The notes under the pieces were generated by a model. The model saw only the letters and a list, made by a program, of their open reading frames with translations, was not told the origin of the DNA and ran no database searches. A stretch of 29,755 bases of DNA from a virus. Every line of letters starts with the position of its first letter. Position 1 is the stretch's first letter. Location: IMG/VR virus record IMGVR_UViG_3300009686_000014, positions 1 through 29,755 of that record. One strand, given 5' to 3'. Below are positions 20,100-28,687 of the stretch, in pieces. Made by a program: the position numbers and the translations under genes.

Positions 20100-20609
20100 A
20101 TGCAGACAGTAAACACAAAGAGCGAAAACACAATTAAGGCCTACGAGTTTTTAAAGGCTAATCCAGATCAGATGTACACAATCAAAGAGGTTGCAGAAGC
20201 ACTCGGACTTACCTCACCTCAGGTTCTTGGTGGACTTGTTTCACTAGCTAAAAAAGGTATCGTTGAAAGACACGAAGTTGAAGTTACAGAGGGCGAAAAG
20301 ACTAAGTCAATCAAAGCTTATTCTATTCTTGACCTAGACGTAGAGTTCGTAATGGACGCACCTAAGAAAATGAGCGACAAAGCTATTCAGGTTATGGAAT
20401 ACCTTAAAAATGGTGGAGACGGCCAGACTCACAAAGAGATCGGAGACGCACTTGGAGTAGCGGCTGTTGGAATCGTAGGAGTAGTTAATAGTCTAGTTAA
20501 GAAAGGTCTTGCTACAAGAGAAGAAGTTTCAGTAGAAATGCCTGAGGGCGAAGCTAAGACTCTGAAGACTGTCAACCTGACAGAAGAAGGAAGAAACTAT
20601 ACATTTTAG
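20100..20609 (+). CDS. tandem winged-helix DNA-binding protein, 169 aa
   Basis: Two similar HTH domains occur in one chain. Residues of about 10-65 contain TIKEVAEALGLTSPQVLGGL then VSLAKKGIVER. Residues of about 95-150 contain THKEIGDALGVAAVGIVGVV and NSLVKKGLATREE. Each is a helix-turn-helix followed by a short wing. The duplication suggests binding to two half sites or a large protein-DNA scaffold. It may be a phage transcription factor or a DNA-organising protein. It has its own promoter (P9) and a good ribosome site (CGAAGGAG). Codon use is more GC-rich at third positions than in several neighbours, hinting at high expression. Confidence 0.85.
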   Translation: MQTVNTKSENTIKAYEFLKANPDQMYTIKEVAEALGLTSPQVLGGLVSLAKKGIVERHEVEVTEGEKTKSIKAYSILDLDVEFVMDAPKKMSDKAIQVMEYLKNGGDGQTHKEIGDALGVAAVGIVGVVNSLVKKGLATREEVSVEMPEGEAKTLKTVNLTEEGRNYTF

Positions 20610-20614
20610 TCATT

Positions 20615-20632
20615 AGGGGTTTAAGAACCCCT
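20615..20632 (+). terminator. hairpin after the HTH gene, weak terminator
   Basis: AGGGGTT-TAAG-AACCCCT is a strong 7-bp stem but is followed by CTTGTGAG, not a T-tract. It may stabilise the mRNA end or terminate only partly, allowing readthrough into the SSB-like gene, which has no promoter of its own. Confidence 0.55.
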
Positions 20633-20684
20633 CTTGTGAGAAAAGACAAAGTAATAAAATAAGATAATCGAAGGAGAAAATTAA

Positions 20685-21548
20685 ATGGCAGCAGAATCAG
20701 TAAATGAAGTAAAAATTGTAGGTAAGCTTGTTGAAATATCTCACAAAGACGGTGTAAATAAAAACGGTCAGGAGTATATTGCCGGTAAGGTTATGATCGA
20801 AACCGAACCAGACAATATCGTGCCTATAGATTTTTATCAGAACGTTTTGAAGAAAGACGGAAAGACTGCGAATAGTGTCTACAAAGGCATTATGACCATG
20901 ATTAACGAATTTAAAACAATTGCTAAAGACGGTAGAGATGCCGCAGACCTTGTTGAGGTTAGTGCAGGAAGACTTGAAGAGAATAGCTTTTACGGACAGG
21001 GTGGAAGCCTTGTAAGAGGATTCAGAACAAGCGCACCTTTCTTCAATAGAAGAGCAGATATCGACACTGAGAACACTTTTGTTAACACCGGTATTGTGCT
21101 TAACATGGTAGACGAAATTAAGGGAGATATCCCTACAGGAAGTCTGCTTGTTGACCTATTAATTATTGGATACAAAGACAGAGGAGACGTACTTAGATTC
21201 GTAATCGAAGACGAAAAGGGTGTTAAATACCTTAAGGATTCTCTTTCTAATGAAGACGAAGTTAAATTTGCAGGTAAGATTGTTGTTGGGGAGACAAGAG
21301 TAGAAAAGATTGAGGAAGCCGCTTTTGGTGATCCAATCGTTCAGTACGACACAAGAACTGAGAGAAAACTACTTGTAACTTCTATGACACCTGCTCAGGA
21401 GAGTAACGTAGACAAGGCAGAGTTAGAAACAATTCTTGCCGCAAGAGAAGGTAGAATGGCCGCTGCTAAAGCTAAGGCAGAAGCAGACGCTAAAGGTAAT
21501 GGAAACAGCTCTAGTAAATCAACTACAGCGAGAAACTTCAGCCTATAG
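20685..21548 (+). CDS. single-stranded DNA-binding-like protein, 287 aa
   Basis: The N terminus (VNEVKIVGKLVEISHKDGVN then KNGQEYIAGKVMIET) looks like an OB-fold strand pattern, as in SSB proteins. The middle is mixed beta, and the C-terminal 50 residues are low-complexity Ala/Lys/Ser/Asn (AAAKAKAEADAKGNGNSSSK), like a flexible tail, ending ARNFSL rather than the classical acidic SSB tip. It lies directly before a Sak4-like recombinase ATPase, and SSB-Sak4 pairs are common in phages. The assignment is from pattern and context. It would coat ssDNA in replication and recombination. The ribosome site is GAAGGAG. Confidence 0.72.
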   Translation: MAAESVNEVKIVGKLVEISHKDGVNKNGQEYIAGKVMIETEPDNIVPIDFYQNVLKKDGKTANSVYKGIMTMINEFKTIAKDGRDAADLVEVSAGRLEENSFYGQGGSLVRGFRTSAPFFNRRADIDTENTFVNTGIVLNMVDEIKGDIPTGSLLVDLLIIGYKDRGDVLRFVIEDEKGVKYLKDSLSNEDEVKFAGKIVVGETRVEKIEEAAFGDPIVQYDTRTERKLLVTSMTPAQESNVDKAELETILAAREGRMAAAKAKAEADAKGNGNSSSKSTTARNFSL

Positions 21549-21569
21549 AATATAGAGAAACTTAATTGG

Positions 21570-21599
21570 ATAGGGGCAGTTTGACTGTCCCTATTTTTT
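21570..21599 (+). terminator. intrinsic terminator
   Basis: ATAGGG-GCAGT-TTG-ACTG-TCCCTAT forms a long stem of about 10 bp, followed by TTTTTT. It lies between the SSB-like and Sak4-like genes. There is no promoter after it, so it may tune the ratio of the two products by partial readthrough. Confidence 0.88.
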
Positions 21600-21622
21600 A
21601 AATAAAGGAGAAGAGATAATAA

Positions 21623-22579
21623 ATGATTGATATTTTAGGAATAGAGCCACACGAAGTTTCAAGTGACATTACAGGTTATGCAATTGGTATCATGGGACCT
21701 CCAGGTTGCGGTAAAACAACCCTAGCAAGTAAAGTGCCTGATTCATTGCTACTAGCCACAGAGCCAGGATATAAAGCTATCCCAGGAGTTATGGCTATAG
21801 ATATTAACACTTGGTCAGACGTGCTACAGGTTATGGCGCAGTTAAAGAAACCAGCCGCCAAAGAAAAATATAAGACAATAATTATTGATACGTTAGATGA
21901 GTTCGTATTTTTAGCGACTCAGTTTATCATTCAAAAAGAAGGCGTAGACGCCCTTACTGAAATTGGGTGGGGTAGAGGATACGCGCTCCTTGAGGAAGCT
22001 CTTAGAAAAGTATTCCGTCAGATTCAACAAAACTACGGTTTGATTCTTATCGCGCACGATGGTAGAAAAGTAGATGAAGAAGACGATAAACTGTTCTACG
22101 CTTCATTAAATTTCAATAGAAAAGTTAAGAGAATCGTAATGGGACTTCTTGATATTCTTGCTTACGTAGAAACAAGAAGAGGAGAACAAGGTTCTATAAT
22201 GCACTTTAGAGATTCCGATAGGTGGGAAGCTAAATCTCGTTTTGAGAAAATTGTTCCTTCTTGTGAATTCTCTCATGCAGGACTTGTTAAAGCAGTTGCA
22301 GATGCTGTAGCTGGAGTAGCGACAACTGACAAGAGACAAAGTGTAGATTTCCACGAAGCTCAAATGGAAGATGTTAACGTAAAACAATTTGAGGAATATT
22401 TAGTATTTATTAACGAACTCGCTATGAGCGTTATTGAAATACTAGGAGATATGGATCCTGTCCAAGAAAAGATTTCAAAAGCTTTAAACGGAAGAAAACT
22501 GTCTCAAGCCAACATTCAGGATTTCTATGTTCTTAAAGAATTAGAAGTAGAACTAGAAGGGTTAAAGGCAATTAAGTAA
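21623..22579 (+). CDS. Sak4-like RecA-fold ATPase (AAA_24), 318 aa
   Basis: A RecA-core ATPase probably working in single-strand annealing or recombination with the SSB-like protein. Walker A is GPPGCGKTT (25-33) followed by LASKVPDSLLLATEPG. Walker B is KTIIIDTLDEF (about 84-94), and a sensor-like LILIAHDGRKVDEE lies at about 140-153. The N-terminal core of about 220 residues fits phage Sak4/AAA_24. An extra 90-residue C-terminal helical part (DMDPVQEKISKALNGRKLSQ) recalls the domain often found in such phage proteins. The start is ATG after AAAGGAGAAGAGATAATAA. Confidence 0.85.
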   Translation: MIDILGIEPHEVSSDITGYAIGIMGPPGCGKTTLASKVPDSLLLATEPGYKAIPGVMAIDINTWSDVLQVMAQLKKPAAKEKYKTIIIDTLDEFVFLATQFIIQKEGVDALTEIGWGRGYALLEEALRKVFRQIQQNYGLILIAHDGRKVDEEDDKLFYASLNFNRKVKRIVMGLLDILAYVETRRGEQGSIMHFRDSDRWEAKSRFEKIVPSCEFSHAGLVKAVADAVAGVATTDKRQSVDFHEAQMEDVNVKQFEEYLVFINELAMSVIEILGDMDPVQEKISKALNGRKLSQANIQDFYVLKELEVELEGLKAIK

Positions 22580-22599
22580 AAAAGTTAGGAGAGAAGCAT

Positions 22600-23751
22600 A
22601 TGCGATTATTAGACACAAGTGCATTACTAGAAGGGGAGCGCGAAGGAAGAATCTTATTATCGGTTATCGGCGAACTTGATAATCTAAAAACAAGAGAGGG
22701 TTTAGTAGGAAAGAAAGCCAGAGACGTAATTAAATTCATTTTTAGAGAGGCCTTAGAATCGGTCTATAATGAAAATGAAGAGTTTGACTTTGGTTACCAA
22801 CCAACAGACGACATCTTGTTAAAAGTAGCAAAAGCTAAGAATTGGACATTAGTAACAGCGGATCTTAGTCTATTCCTTAGAGCTAATGCTATGAAGGTTG
22901 ATAGAGAGTTTGTAGACGGAAATAAGAATGAGTACAAGCTTCAACCAACTTCGACCTATTTAACAGATAAAGAGTATTGTGAGCTTATGGAAGGTAATTA
23001 TAAAGGAGAATATTCAAACAATCATTTCCTTATCTTCGGAGACGAAGCTTTCAGGATTGTTAACGGAAGACCAGAACACATAATGTATAAAGAGATAAAT
23101 AACGATTGGCTTGGGAATATCAAACCTAGGAATGTAGAGCAGAAATGTTTAATCAACTTGCTCCATTCTGATGTGCCAGTAGTTGCCGTACATTCTAAAT
23201 ATGGTTGCGGTAAAAGTTATCTTATGTTAAACTATATGTTAGGTGTAGTTGGATCTGGGAAAGATAAACCTTATCAGAAGATAATTGTTATTCCAAATAA
23301 CTCCGCAGTAGCACAAAGTAGAGAAGTCGGAACGCTACCTGGAGACCTACTTGAGAAAGAGTTTGTATATCTAGGGCCTATGATTGACCTACTTGGAAAA
23401 GAGACTGTCAGAGATATGATCTTAAGGAATCAATTAGAAGTAGCTCCAATAGCTTTCGTAAGAGGGCGTAGTTGGGACAATGCTATAATTTGGGTTTCAG
23501 AATCTCAGAATTTAAGTAGTTACCATATAAAGCTATTGCTTGGTAGAATAGGAGAAAATTCTAGAATATTCTTTGATGGAGATGTTCGACAAGAGGACAA
23601 TAAGATATTCACAGAGAATAGTGGATTAGTAACCCTTCATAAATTATCACGCTCATCTGATGCCCACCTTTTTGGTAGTGTAGAGTTAAAAATAATCGAA
23701 AGAAGTAAAGTTGCTAGGTTAGCAGATACGCTAGATAGAATGGAAGGGTAG
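22600..23751 (+). CDS. phoH: PIN-PhoH fusion protein (PhoH2-like), 383 aa
   Basis: The N-terminal PIN RNase domain (about 1-130) has acidic active-site candidates Asp5 (LLDTSAL), Glu25 (GELDNL) and Asp88 (TADLSLF). The C-terminal PhoH-type ATPase (about 175-383) has IIVIPNNSAVAQSREVGTLP then GDLLEKE, which strongly matches PhoH. PIN-PhoH proteins couple RNA unwinding to RNA cutting. The Walker A reads VHSKYGCGKSY (Lys205) and lacks the usual leading Gly. Walker B reads IIWVSESQNL, with Ser300 in place of the conserved Asp before Glu301. ATP hydrolysis may therefore be altered. RNA degradation fits the nearby Ro60-like gene. Confidence 0.9.
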   Translation: MRLLDTSALLEGEREGRILLSVIGELDNLKTREGLVGKKARDVIKFIFREALESVYNENEEFDFGYQPTDDILLKVAKAKNWTLVTADLSLFLRANAMKVDREFVDGNKNEYKLQPTSTYLTDKEYCELMEGNYKGEYSNNHFLIFGDEAFRIVNGRPEHIMYKEINNDWLGNIKPRNVEQKCLINLLHSDVPVVAVHSKYGCGKSYLMLNYMLGVVGSGKDKPYQKIIVIPNNSAVAQSREVGTLPGDLLEKEFVYLGPMIDLLGKETVRDMILRNQLEVAPIAFVRGRSWDNAIIWVSESQNLSSYHIKLLLGRIGENSRIFFDGDVRQEDNKIFTENSGLVTLHKLSRSSDAHLFGSVELKIIERSKVARLADTLDRMEG

Positions 23752-23770
23752 AGCTTATGCTCTACTCTTT
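23748..23770 (+). terminator. intrinsic terminator candidate
   Basis: GTAGAGC-TTAT-GCTCTAC, a 7-bp stem, is followed by TCTTTCTCC. The T-tract is interrupted, so strength is moderate. It overlaps the stop of the PhoH gene and precedes promoter P10. Confidence 0.65.
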
Positions 23771-23779
23771 CTCCTATAT

Positions 23780-23808
23780 TTGACTTTATTTTAAAATTAT
23801 GGTATAAT
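23780..23808 (+). promoter_or_regulatory. sigma-A-type promoter P10
   Basis: TTGACT (23780-23785), 17 bp, TATAAT (23803-23808), context TATGGTATAATATATGTATG. It drives the replisome operon 23830-28631. The predicted transcript start is only about 15 bases before the first ATG. Confidence 0.92.
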
Positions 23809-23829
23809 ATATGTATGAGGTGAGAAAAA

Positions 23830-24372
23830 ATGGAGAAAAAACTTAGAAACTGTTCTATCTGTGGGATAGAAACGAGCCAAGGTGTTTATAATGTAAAACA
23901 AAATTATGTCTGTAGGTCTTGCCTAAATACTTATTCCAATCTCTATGTTGATGATTTTTCAATTGAGAACGGAGTAGTTATCGGTAAGGTTCCTTTAGAA
24001 GACCTAACAGAAGAGGATCAGCGAGCCGCCTGCATACAATATGCTTATACCCTATTTAATCAGAAGTTGGCTACAAGAAGTTACTCTTTACTTGCGAACT
24101 ATCGTAAAAAAGATTTCACTTGGATTGGTATGATTAGGGCTTTAGAGTGGTTTTATATTGTTAGGAAAAACGATATAGCCAAAGCTAGAAACAGCGTTGG
24201 TATTATTCCTTATGTTTATGAAGATGCTCAAAAATACTACGTGCTAGCAAACAAGACTATTAAAGAAAGATATAAAACACAGGTACTTCCGAAAACAAAA
24301 ACGGAAAGTATTAAAATAGAAATAACCCCGAAAAAGAATAAAGATAATTTAGTTGACTTAGGAGGGTTATAA
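23830..24372 (+). CDS. zinc-finger replication-associated protein, 180 aa
   Basis: The N-terminal zinc knuckle has Cys8, Cys11, Cys28 and Cys31 (CSICG...YVCRSC). The middle contains DFTWIGMIRALEWFYIVRKN and SVGIIPYVYEDAQKYY, a pattern I recall in phage proteins encoded next to replicative helicases in Bacillota phages. The C terminus is basic and probably disordered. It is the first gene of the helicase-primase operon and ends three bases before the DnaB-like start, so a helicase-loading or primosome role is a reasonable inference. The short leader has GAGGTGAG as ribosome site. Confidence 0.75.
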   Translation: MEKKLRNCSICGIETSQGVYNVKQNYVCRSCLNTYSNLYVDDFSIENGVVIGKVPLEDLTEEDQRAACIQYAYTLFNQKLATRSYSLLANYRKKDFTWIGMIRALEWFYIVRKNDIAKARNSVGIIPYVYEDAQKYYVLANKTIKERYKTQVLPKTKTESIKIEITPKKNKDNLVDLGGL

Positions 24373-24375
24373 TCT

Positions 24376-25956
24376 ATGATTTATAATAAGAGTGTCGGGG
24401 CGCAGTTGTTAGGAGTCCTCTTCCAACACCCTGAAATTCTTGCTGATACAGATACTTATATGTTAACAACAGATGATTTCCCAGAGCGCCTTCCAAGACT
24501 AATCTTTGGATTCATTTTTAATCTCTATCACAGTGGTATGGAAAAAATCGACTTACCGGATTTTGTAAAAGAAATTTCTGCTTATCCGGAACAGTTGAAT
24601 TTTTTCTCTTCTAGTGCAGGAGAGAATTATATAGTAACTGCAATTGAAAAAGGTAAGAAAGAAAATTTTGATTTTTACTATAATAGAATTAAAAAACTAT
24701 CCTTACTTAGGTCTTTAAAAGAAGGCGGCTTTGATATATCAGAGTGGTATGTAGAAGACTTGTATGATATTCATCAGCGAGAAATATTGGAGTCAAAACT
24801 TGAGGAAGCTACAATTAGAGAGATAATTCAAAGCGTGCAAGCAAAGTTTTATGATATCGAAAGTGCTTTTATCAACAAGAAAGAGTTTAAGTTCTCGAGC
24901 GTAGCTCAAGGATTAGAAGAAACATTAAGAAGAGCTAAGGAAGAAACGGCGGTTGGATTGCCACTTCATGGGAAAATGTTATCGACAATTTTCATGGGTG
25001 CGAGAAAAAGAAAAGTTTTTTCATTGAGCGGAGAATCTGGAGCAGGTAAGTCTAGATACGCTCTTGCTACTGCTTGTAAACTGGCTTACCCCATTCTATG
25101 GAACAAGGGTAAAGGAGTTTGGGAGAACAGCGGCTCGAATCAAAAGGTAGTTTTCATAACTACTGAAATGGACTTGGAAGAAGTTCAGACAGTAGTTGTA
25201 GCTATCGTCAGCGGGGTAGATGAAGATAGAATCATCACTGGTAGGTTAACAATGGAAGAGTCTACTAGAGTTCGTCAAGCAAGTAATATTATGAACTACT
25301 ATGTTAAGAATTTTCATGTTTACCAACTACCAGACCCAAACGTAAACCAATTGAATATTAATGTTCGAAGATATGTTATTAGGCATCAACTCGATGCAGT
25401 CTTTTTTGATTATATCCACACCTCTCCTAATTTGTTAACAGAGTTTTCTGGAGCGAGAATTAGAGAGGACGTTGCGTTGATGTTACTTTCAACCGCACTT
25501 AAAAACTTAGCAAATGAGTTAGATATATTTGTTTGGACAGGTACTCAGATTAACTCAAATATCGAACCAGGCAAGTTTGCCGGAGTAGAGGTAATAAGAG
25601 GTTCAAAAGCAATTATAGATAAAGTCGATGGCGCGGGTATATTAAGAAGACTTGCTCCTGAAGATTTAAAAATGGTTAATGGATTGATATCTCAATCTGG
25701 TGTAACGCCTACTCACTCGATAGATATTTTCAAGAACAGAAGAGGAAAGCATAATAAAGTTAGGTTGTGGATTGATCTAGACCTAGGGAATATGAATGCT
25801 AAAGAATTATTTCTAACGAATGAATATGGTGGGCTAATAGATATCCAGCTTATAGAAACTTTTGATAGGTATGCAAAAGTTGAGGATATCTCAGAAATAA
25901 TAAATACACAAACCGGAGAAACAGCGGGACCTAAGAAAATGAAAATTACTTTATAA
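24376..25956 (+). CDS. dnaB: DnaB-like replicative helicase, 526 aa
   Basis: A hexameric 5'-3' helicase at the phage replication fork. The N-terminal part (about 1-130: GAQLLGVLFQHPEILAD) resembles the DnaB N-domain. The RecA-like core has Walker A GESGAGKS (219-226), motif H1a with VVFITTEMDLEEV, Walker B DAVFFDYIH, and WTGTQINSN with the sensor Gln. The C-terminal IFKNRRGKHNKVRLWID matches the DnaB motif with an arginine finger. The length is slightly above cellular DnaB (about 450-470). It sits between the zinc-finger protein and the primase in one operon, as expected for a primosome. Confidence 0.93.
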   Translation: MIYNKSVGAQLLGVLFQHPEILADTDTYMLTTDDFPERLPRLIFGFIFNLYHSGMEKIDLPDFVKEISAYPEQLNFFSSSAGENYIVTAIEKGKKENFDFYYNRIKKLSLLRSLKEGGFDISEWYVEDLYDIHQREILESKLEEATIREIIQSVQAKFYDIESAFINKKEFKFSSVAQGLEETLRRAKEETAVGLPLHGKMLSTIFMGARKRKVFSLSGESGAGKSRYALATACKLAYPILWNKGKGVWENSGSNQKVVFITTEMDLEEVQTVVVAIVSGVDEDRIITGRLTMEESTRVRQASNIMNYYVKNFHVYQLPDPNVNQLNINVRRYVIRHQLDAVFFDYIHTSPNLLTEFSGARIREDVALMLLSTALKNLANELDIFVWTGTQINSNIEPGKFAGVEVIRGSKAIIDKVDGAGILRRLAPEDLKMVNGLISQSGVTPTHSIDIFKNRRGKHNKVRLWIDLDLGNMNAKELFLTNEYGGLIDIQLIETFDRYAKVEDISEIINTQTGETAGPKKMKITL

Positions 25957-25968
25957 GGAGAGCAGAGG

Positions 25969-27006
25969 ATGAAAGTAGATTATATTCAAATGGTAGATTT
26001 TATAAAGAGGGAGTATGGAGTTACCCCGATTGAGAAGGAAGGATATTTTGTTTATCCCACAATCTGTCATAATCTTGACCATAAAGAAGCAAGCCACAAA
26101 CTATACCTTTATAAAAACGAAGATACTGAGACTCCTTTATTCTACTGCTTTACAGATTGTGGGGAAGCATTTAACATATACCAGTTAATTCAAAAATATG
26201 CAAGCTTAAGAGGTCAGGAGATTAGTTTTAGAGACGCTTTTAAATTCTTTCACGGTAAAGAGTATGAGTTTAAAAGAACCTTAGGCGCAGCAGAAGCTGA
26301 AATTAGGATTCCTAAGTTTGAGAACCCTCTTGATGTTAAACTTCCAGGCTATCCGGAAGGCGTATTAGATATATTTAGTGCTAGCTTGGACACTCATCCT
26401 TGGGCTATTGAGGGCATTGACAGAGATGTTCTAGACAAGTATGAGATATCTTTCTCCGCCAGTTATGAGGGAGTTATTATTCCCCATAGGGATTGGAGAG
26501 GCAACTTAGTAGGTTTAAGAATTAGAACTTACAATCAAGATAAGATAAAGAAATATAAGTATATGCCGATGTTAATAAACAATATTTACTACAGGCATCC
26601 AGTTTCTTTAAACCTGTTTGGTATATATCAAAACCAAAAAGCTATTAGGAGAACCAAAAGAGTTATCCTAGTAGAAAGTGAGAAATCTGTTCTTCAAGCA
26701 GAATCAATGTTTGAAGATGATAACATAACTCTAGCCGTGTGCGGCAGCTCTATTTCGAGTTGGCAAACAATGCTATTGATATATTATTTAAATGTTGAGG
26801 AAGTTATTATAGCTTTTGATAAAGAATACTCTAACTACGGGGAAGCTTTTGAATATGTTAAAAAAATAAAAGAGCAAATTCAAACACTTTCAAACTTCGC
26901 CACGGTAACCGTATTGATAGATGATAAAGAACAATTCTCTTTAAAAGATTCTCCTTTTGATAGGACAGTTAAAGAGTTTTATAGTATGAAACGATGGCAA
27001 ATATAA
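25969..27006 (+). CDS. DnaG-type DNA primase, 345 aa
   Basis: Makes RNA primers for lagging-strand synthesis. An N-terminal zinc site has Cys33, His38, Cys60 and Cys64 (CHNLDH...YCFTDCG). The TOPRIM catalytic fold follows, with RVILVESEKS (glutamate, about 222-231), CGSSIS and EEVIIAFDKEYSN (acidic residues). The RGNLVGLRIRTYNQ segment matches the primase core. It is shorter than cellular DnaG (about 600 aa) because it lacks a DnaB-binding C-terminal domain, typical of phage primases. It is co-transcribed with the helicase; AAGGAGAGCAGAGG is the ribosome site. Confidence 0.9.
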   Translation: MKVDYIQMVDFIKREYGVTPIEKEGYFVYPTICHNLDHKEASHKLYLYKNEDTETPLFYCFTDCGEAFNIYQLIQKYASLRGQEISFRDAFKFFHGKEYEFKRTLGAAEAEIRIPKFENPLDVKLPGYPEGVLDIFSASLDTHPWAIEGIDRDVLDKYEISFSASYEGVIIPHRDWRGNLVGLRIRTYNQDKIKKYKYMPMLINNIYYRHPVSLNLFGIYQNQKAIRRTKRVILVESEKSVLQAESMFEDDNITLAVCGSSISSWQTMLLIYYLNVEEVIIAFDKEYSNYGEAFEYVKKIKEQIQTLSNFATVTVLIDDKEQFSLKDSPFDRTVKEFYSMKRWQI

Positions 27007-27023
27007 TTAAGAGGAGATAGTAT

Positions 27024-28631
27024 ATGAAAATAGATATTAAAAGCACATTGGATGGGAACGCAATCGATATTGTTCTAAAAGAGAGAGGGGTCTCTAGAGC
27101 ATGGCTTGAAGCCGGAAGAGAAGATCTTTTAGACGGAAGAGTATTAAGAAACTTTGACAAAGCCCAGGCGCTCCTAAACAAACATCTTAAAGATAAGATT
27201 GGAATATTCGTAGATAGTGATACTGACGGATTCTCTTCATCAGGTATTATTTATCAGTGGTTGAAGAAGAAGTATGATATCCAACCCGTAGTTATCATTC
27301 CAGAAGGAAAGATCCATGGAATTTTGCCGCACCTTATCCCAGATGACCTAGACCTACTTATAGTTCCTGATGCTTCTAGTTCCGAAGCTTTAATTCACAA
27401 AGAGTTGATAGCTAAGGGTATCGACGTCTTAGTATTGGATCATCATGAGTTTAATTTGTCTAACGGAGAGTTTGCGACGATTGTTAATCCGCAACATCCT
27501 GATTGCCCATACGCAAATAAAAACATCAGCGGTACTGGTGTCACATATAAATTTATGGAGGGCGTAGATAAAAACGAGGGCGTAGATTTCCATAGCGAGT
27601 ATATAGACCTTGTAGCTATTGCGACAGTAGCCGACGTAATGGATTTAAAAACTATGGATAATAAAGCTTTGGTAAACATAGGTTTATCACATATTGTTAA
27701 TCCTTATTTCTCAGCTTACCACAAGTTTGATCAGAGAATAAAAGATATGGAAGTTGACCCTATCGTAGTTGGGTTCTACATGGTACCTCCTATTAATGCC
27801 TTAATTAGACTTGGAGGAGTAGCAGAAAAAACAGAACTGTTCGAAGCAATTGTAGGAGAGCTACCTGCTGAAATGGTTGTAGCTACCGTAGGTAAGATTA
27901 AAGGTCGTCAAGATCGTCAGAAAGATCCAATAATTACTAGAGTAGCAATGACATTAAACGCTGAAGAGGGAAGCAAGGAACACGCTATTATTATGACAAC
28001 CGCACCCTTCAATACCCCTCGTTCTATGACAGGTTTAATAGCCGGACAAATGACGAACATATATTCTAGACCAATCTTTTTAGGACAAATAGGTAACGGA
28101 ACCCTTGTCGGCAGCGCACGAAACCTGAACAATTCAAACATCGAAAACTTGAAAGATTTTTGTATTGAGTCTGGTTTGTTCAACTGGGCGGCAGGACATC
28201 AGAGTGCTTTTGGTTATTCAATTCCAGAAGAAAATATCAAGAAGTTTTTAACCTACTGCGATGAGAACCTTCCAAAATATGAACCAGTTTTCCATGCGGA
28301 TTTTGCACTAGCAAAAGGAATGGATAAATCTCAAATAGTATTTGACGTAAGCGAACTTAAACCTCATTACGGTCCAGGATTCCCAGAGGTAGTTATCTAC
28401 GACAGCATCATTGTTAAACCTTCAAACATCGCTTTGAAAGGACCTAAGAACGATGTCCTTATCATAACTACAGAAGACATGGAGTATATTGCTTTTAAAT
28501 TCAAAGGAGACTTACCTATTTCAGTGGCCGAGTGGCAGATAGTAGGAAAACCAAGTATCAATGAATTTATGGGGAATAAGAAAGCGCAAATCAAAATGGA
28601 AGGTTGGATTATAAAACCAATAGATTTATAA
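27024..28631 (+). CDS. recJ: RecJ-like DHH single-strand exonuclease, 535 aa
   Basis: A 5'-3' ssDNA exonuclease of the DHH phosphoesterase family, used in recombination and repair. Motifs: FVDSDTDGFSSSG (about 63-75, metal-binding aspartates), LIVPDASSSE, VLDHHEF with Asp139, His140 and His141, NPQHPDCPYANKNISGTG, and IATVADVMDL. The DHHA1 region includes SARNLNNSNIENL and AAGHQSAFGYSI. The C-terminal 90 residues could be the OB domain. The length is normal (RecJ about 550-580). It is the last gene of the P10 operon; the ribosome site is AGAGGAGATAG. Confidence 0.93.
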   Translation: MKIDIKSTLDGNAIDIVLKERGVSRAWLEAGREDLLDGRVLRNFDKAQALLNKHLKDKIGIFVDSDTDGFSSSGIIYQWLKKKYDIQPVVIIPEGKIHGILPHLIPDDLDLLIVPDASSSEALIHKELIAKGIDVLVLDHHEFNLSNGEFATIVNPQHPDCPYANKNISGTGVTYKFMEGVDKNEGVDFHSEYIDLVAIATVADVMDLKTMDNKALVNIGLSHIVNPYFSAYHKFDQRIKDMEVDPIVVGFYMVPPINALIRLGGVAEKTELFEAIVGELPAEMVVATVGKIKGRQDRQKDPIITRVAMTLNAEEGSKEHAIIMTTAPFNTPRSMTGLIAGQMTNIYSRPIFLGQIGNGTLVGSARNLNNSNIENLKDFCIESGLFNWAAGHQSAFGYSIPEENIKKFLTYCDENLPKYEPVFHADFALAKGMDKSQIVFDVSELKPHYGPGFPEVVIYDSIIVKPSNIALKGPKNDVLIITTEDMEYIAFKFKGDLPISVAEWQIVGKPSINEFMGNKKAQIKMEGWIIKPIDL

Positions 28632-28660
28632 TTGACTTTGTATTAAAATTGTGATATAAT
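28632..28660 (+). promoter_or_regulatory. sigma-A-type promoter P11
   Basis: TTGACT (28632-28637), 17 bp, TATAAT (28655-28660), context TGTGATATAATAAAGTATAG. It overlaps the end of the RecJ gene and drives the polymerase gene. No terminator is seen between the two. Confidence 0.92.
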
Positions 28661-28687
28661 AAAGTATAGAGGAAAAGGAGGGATTTC

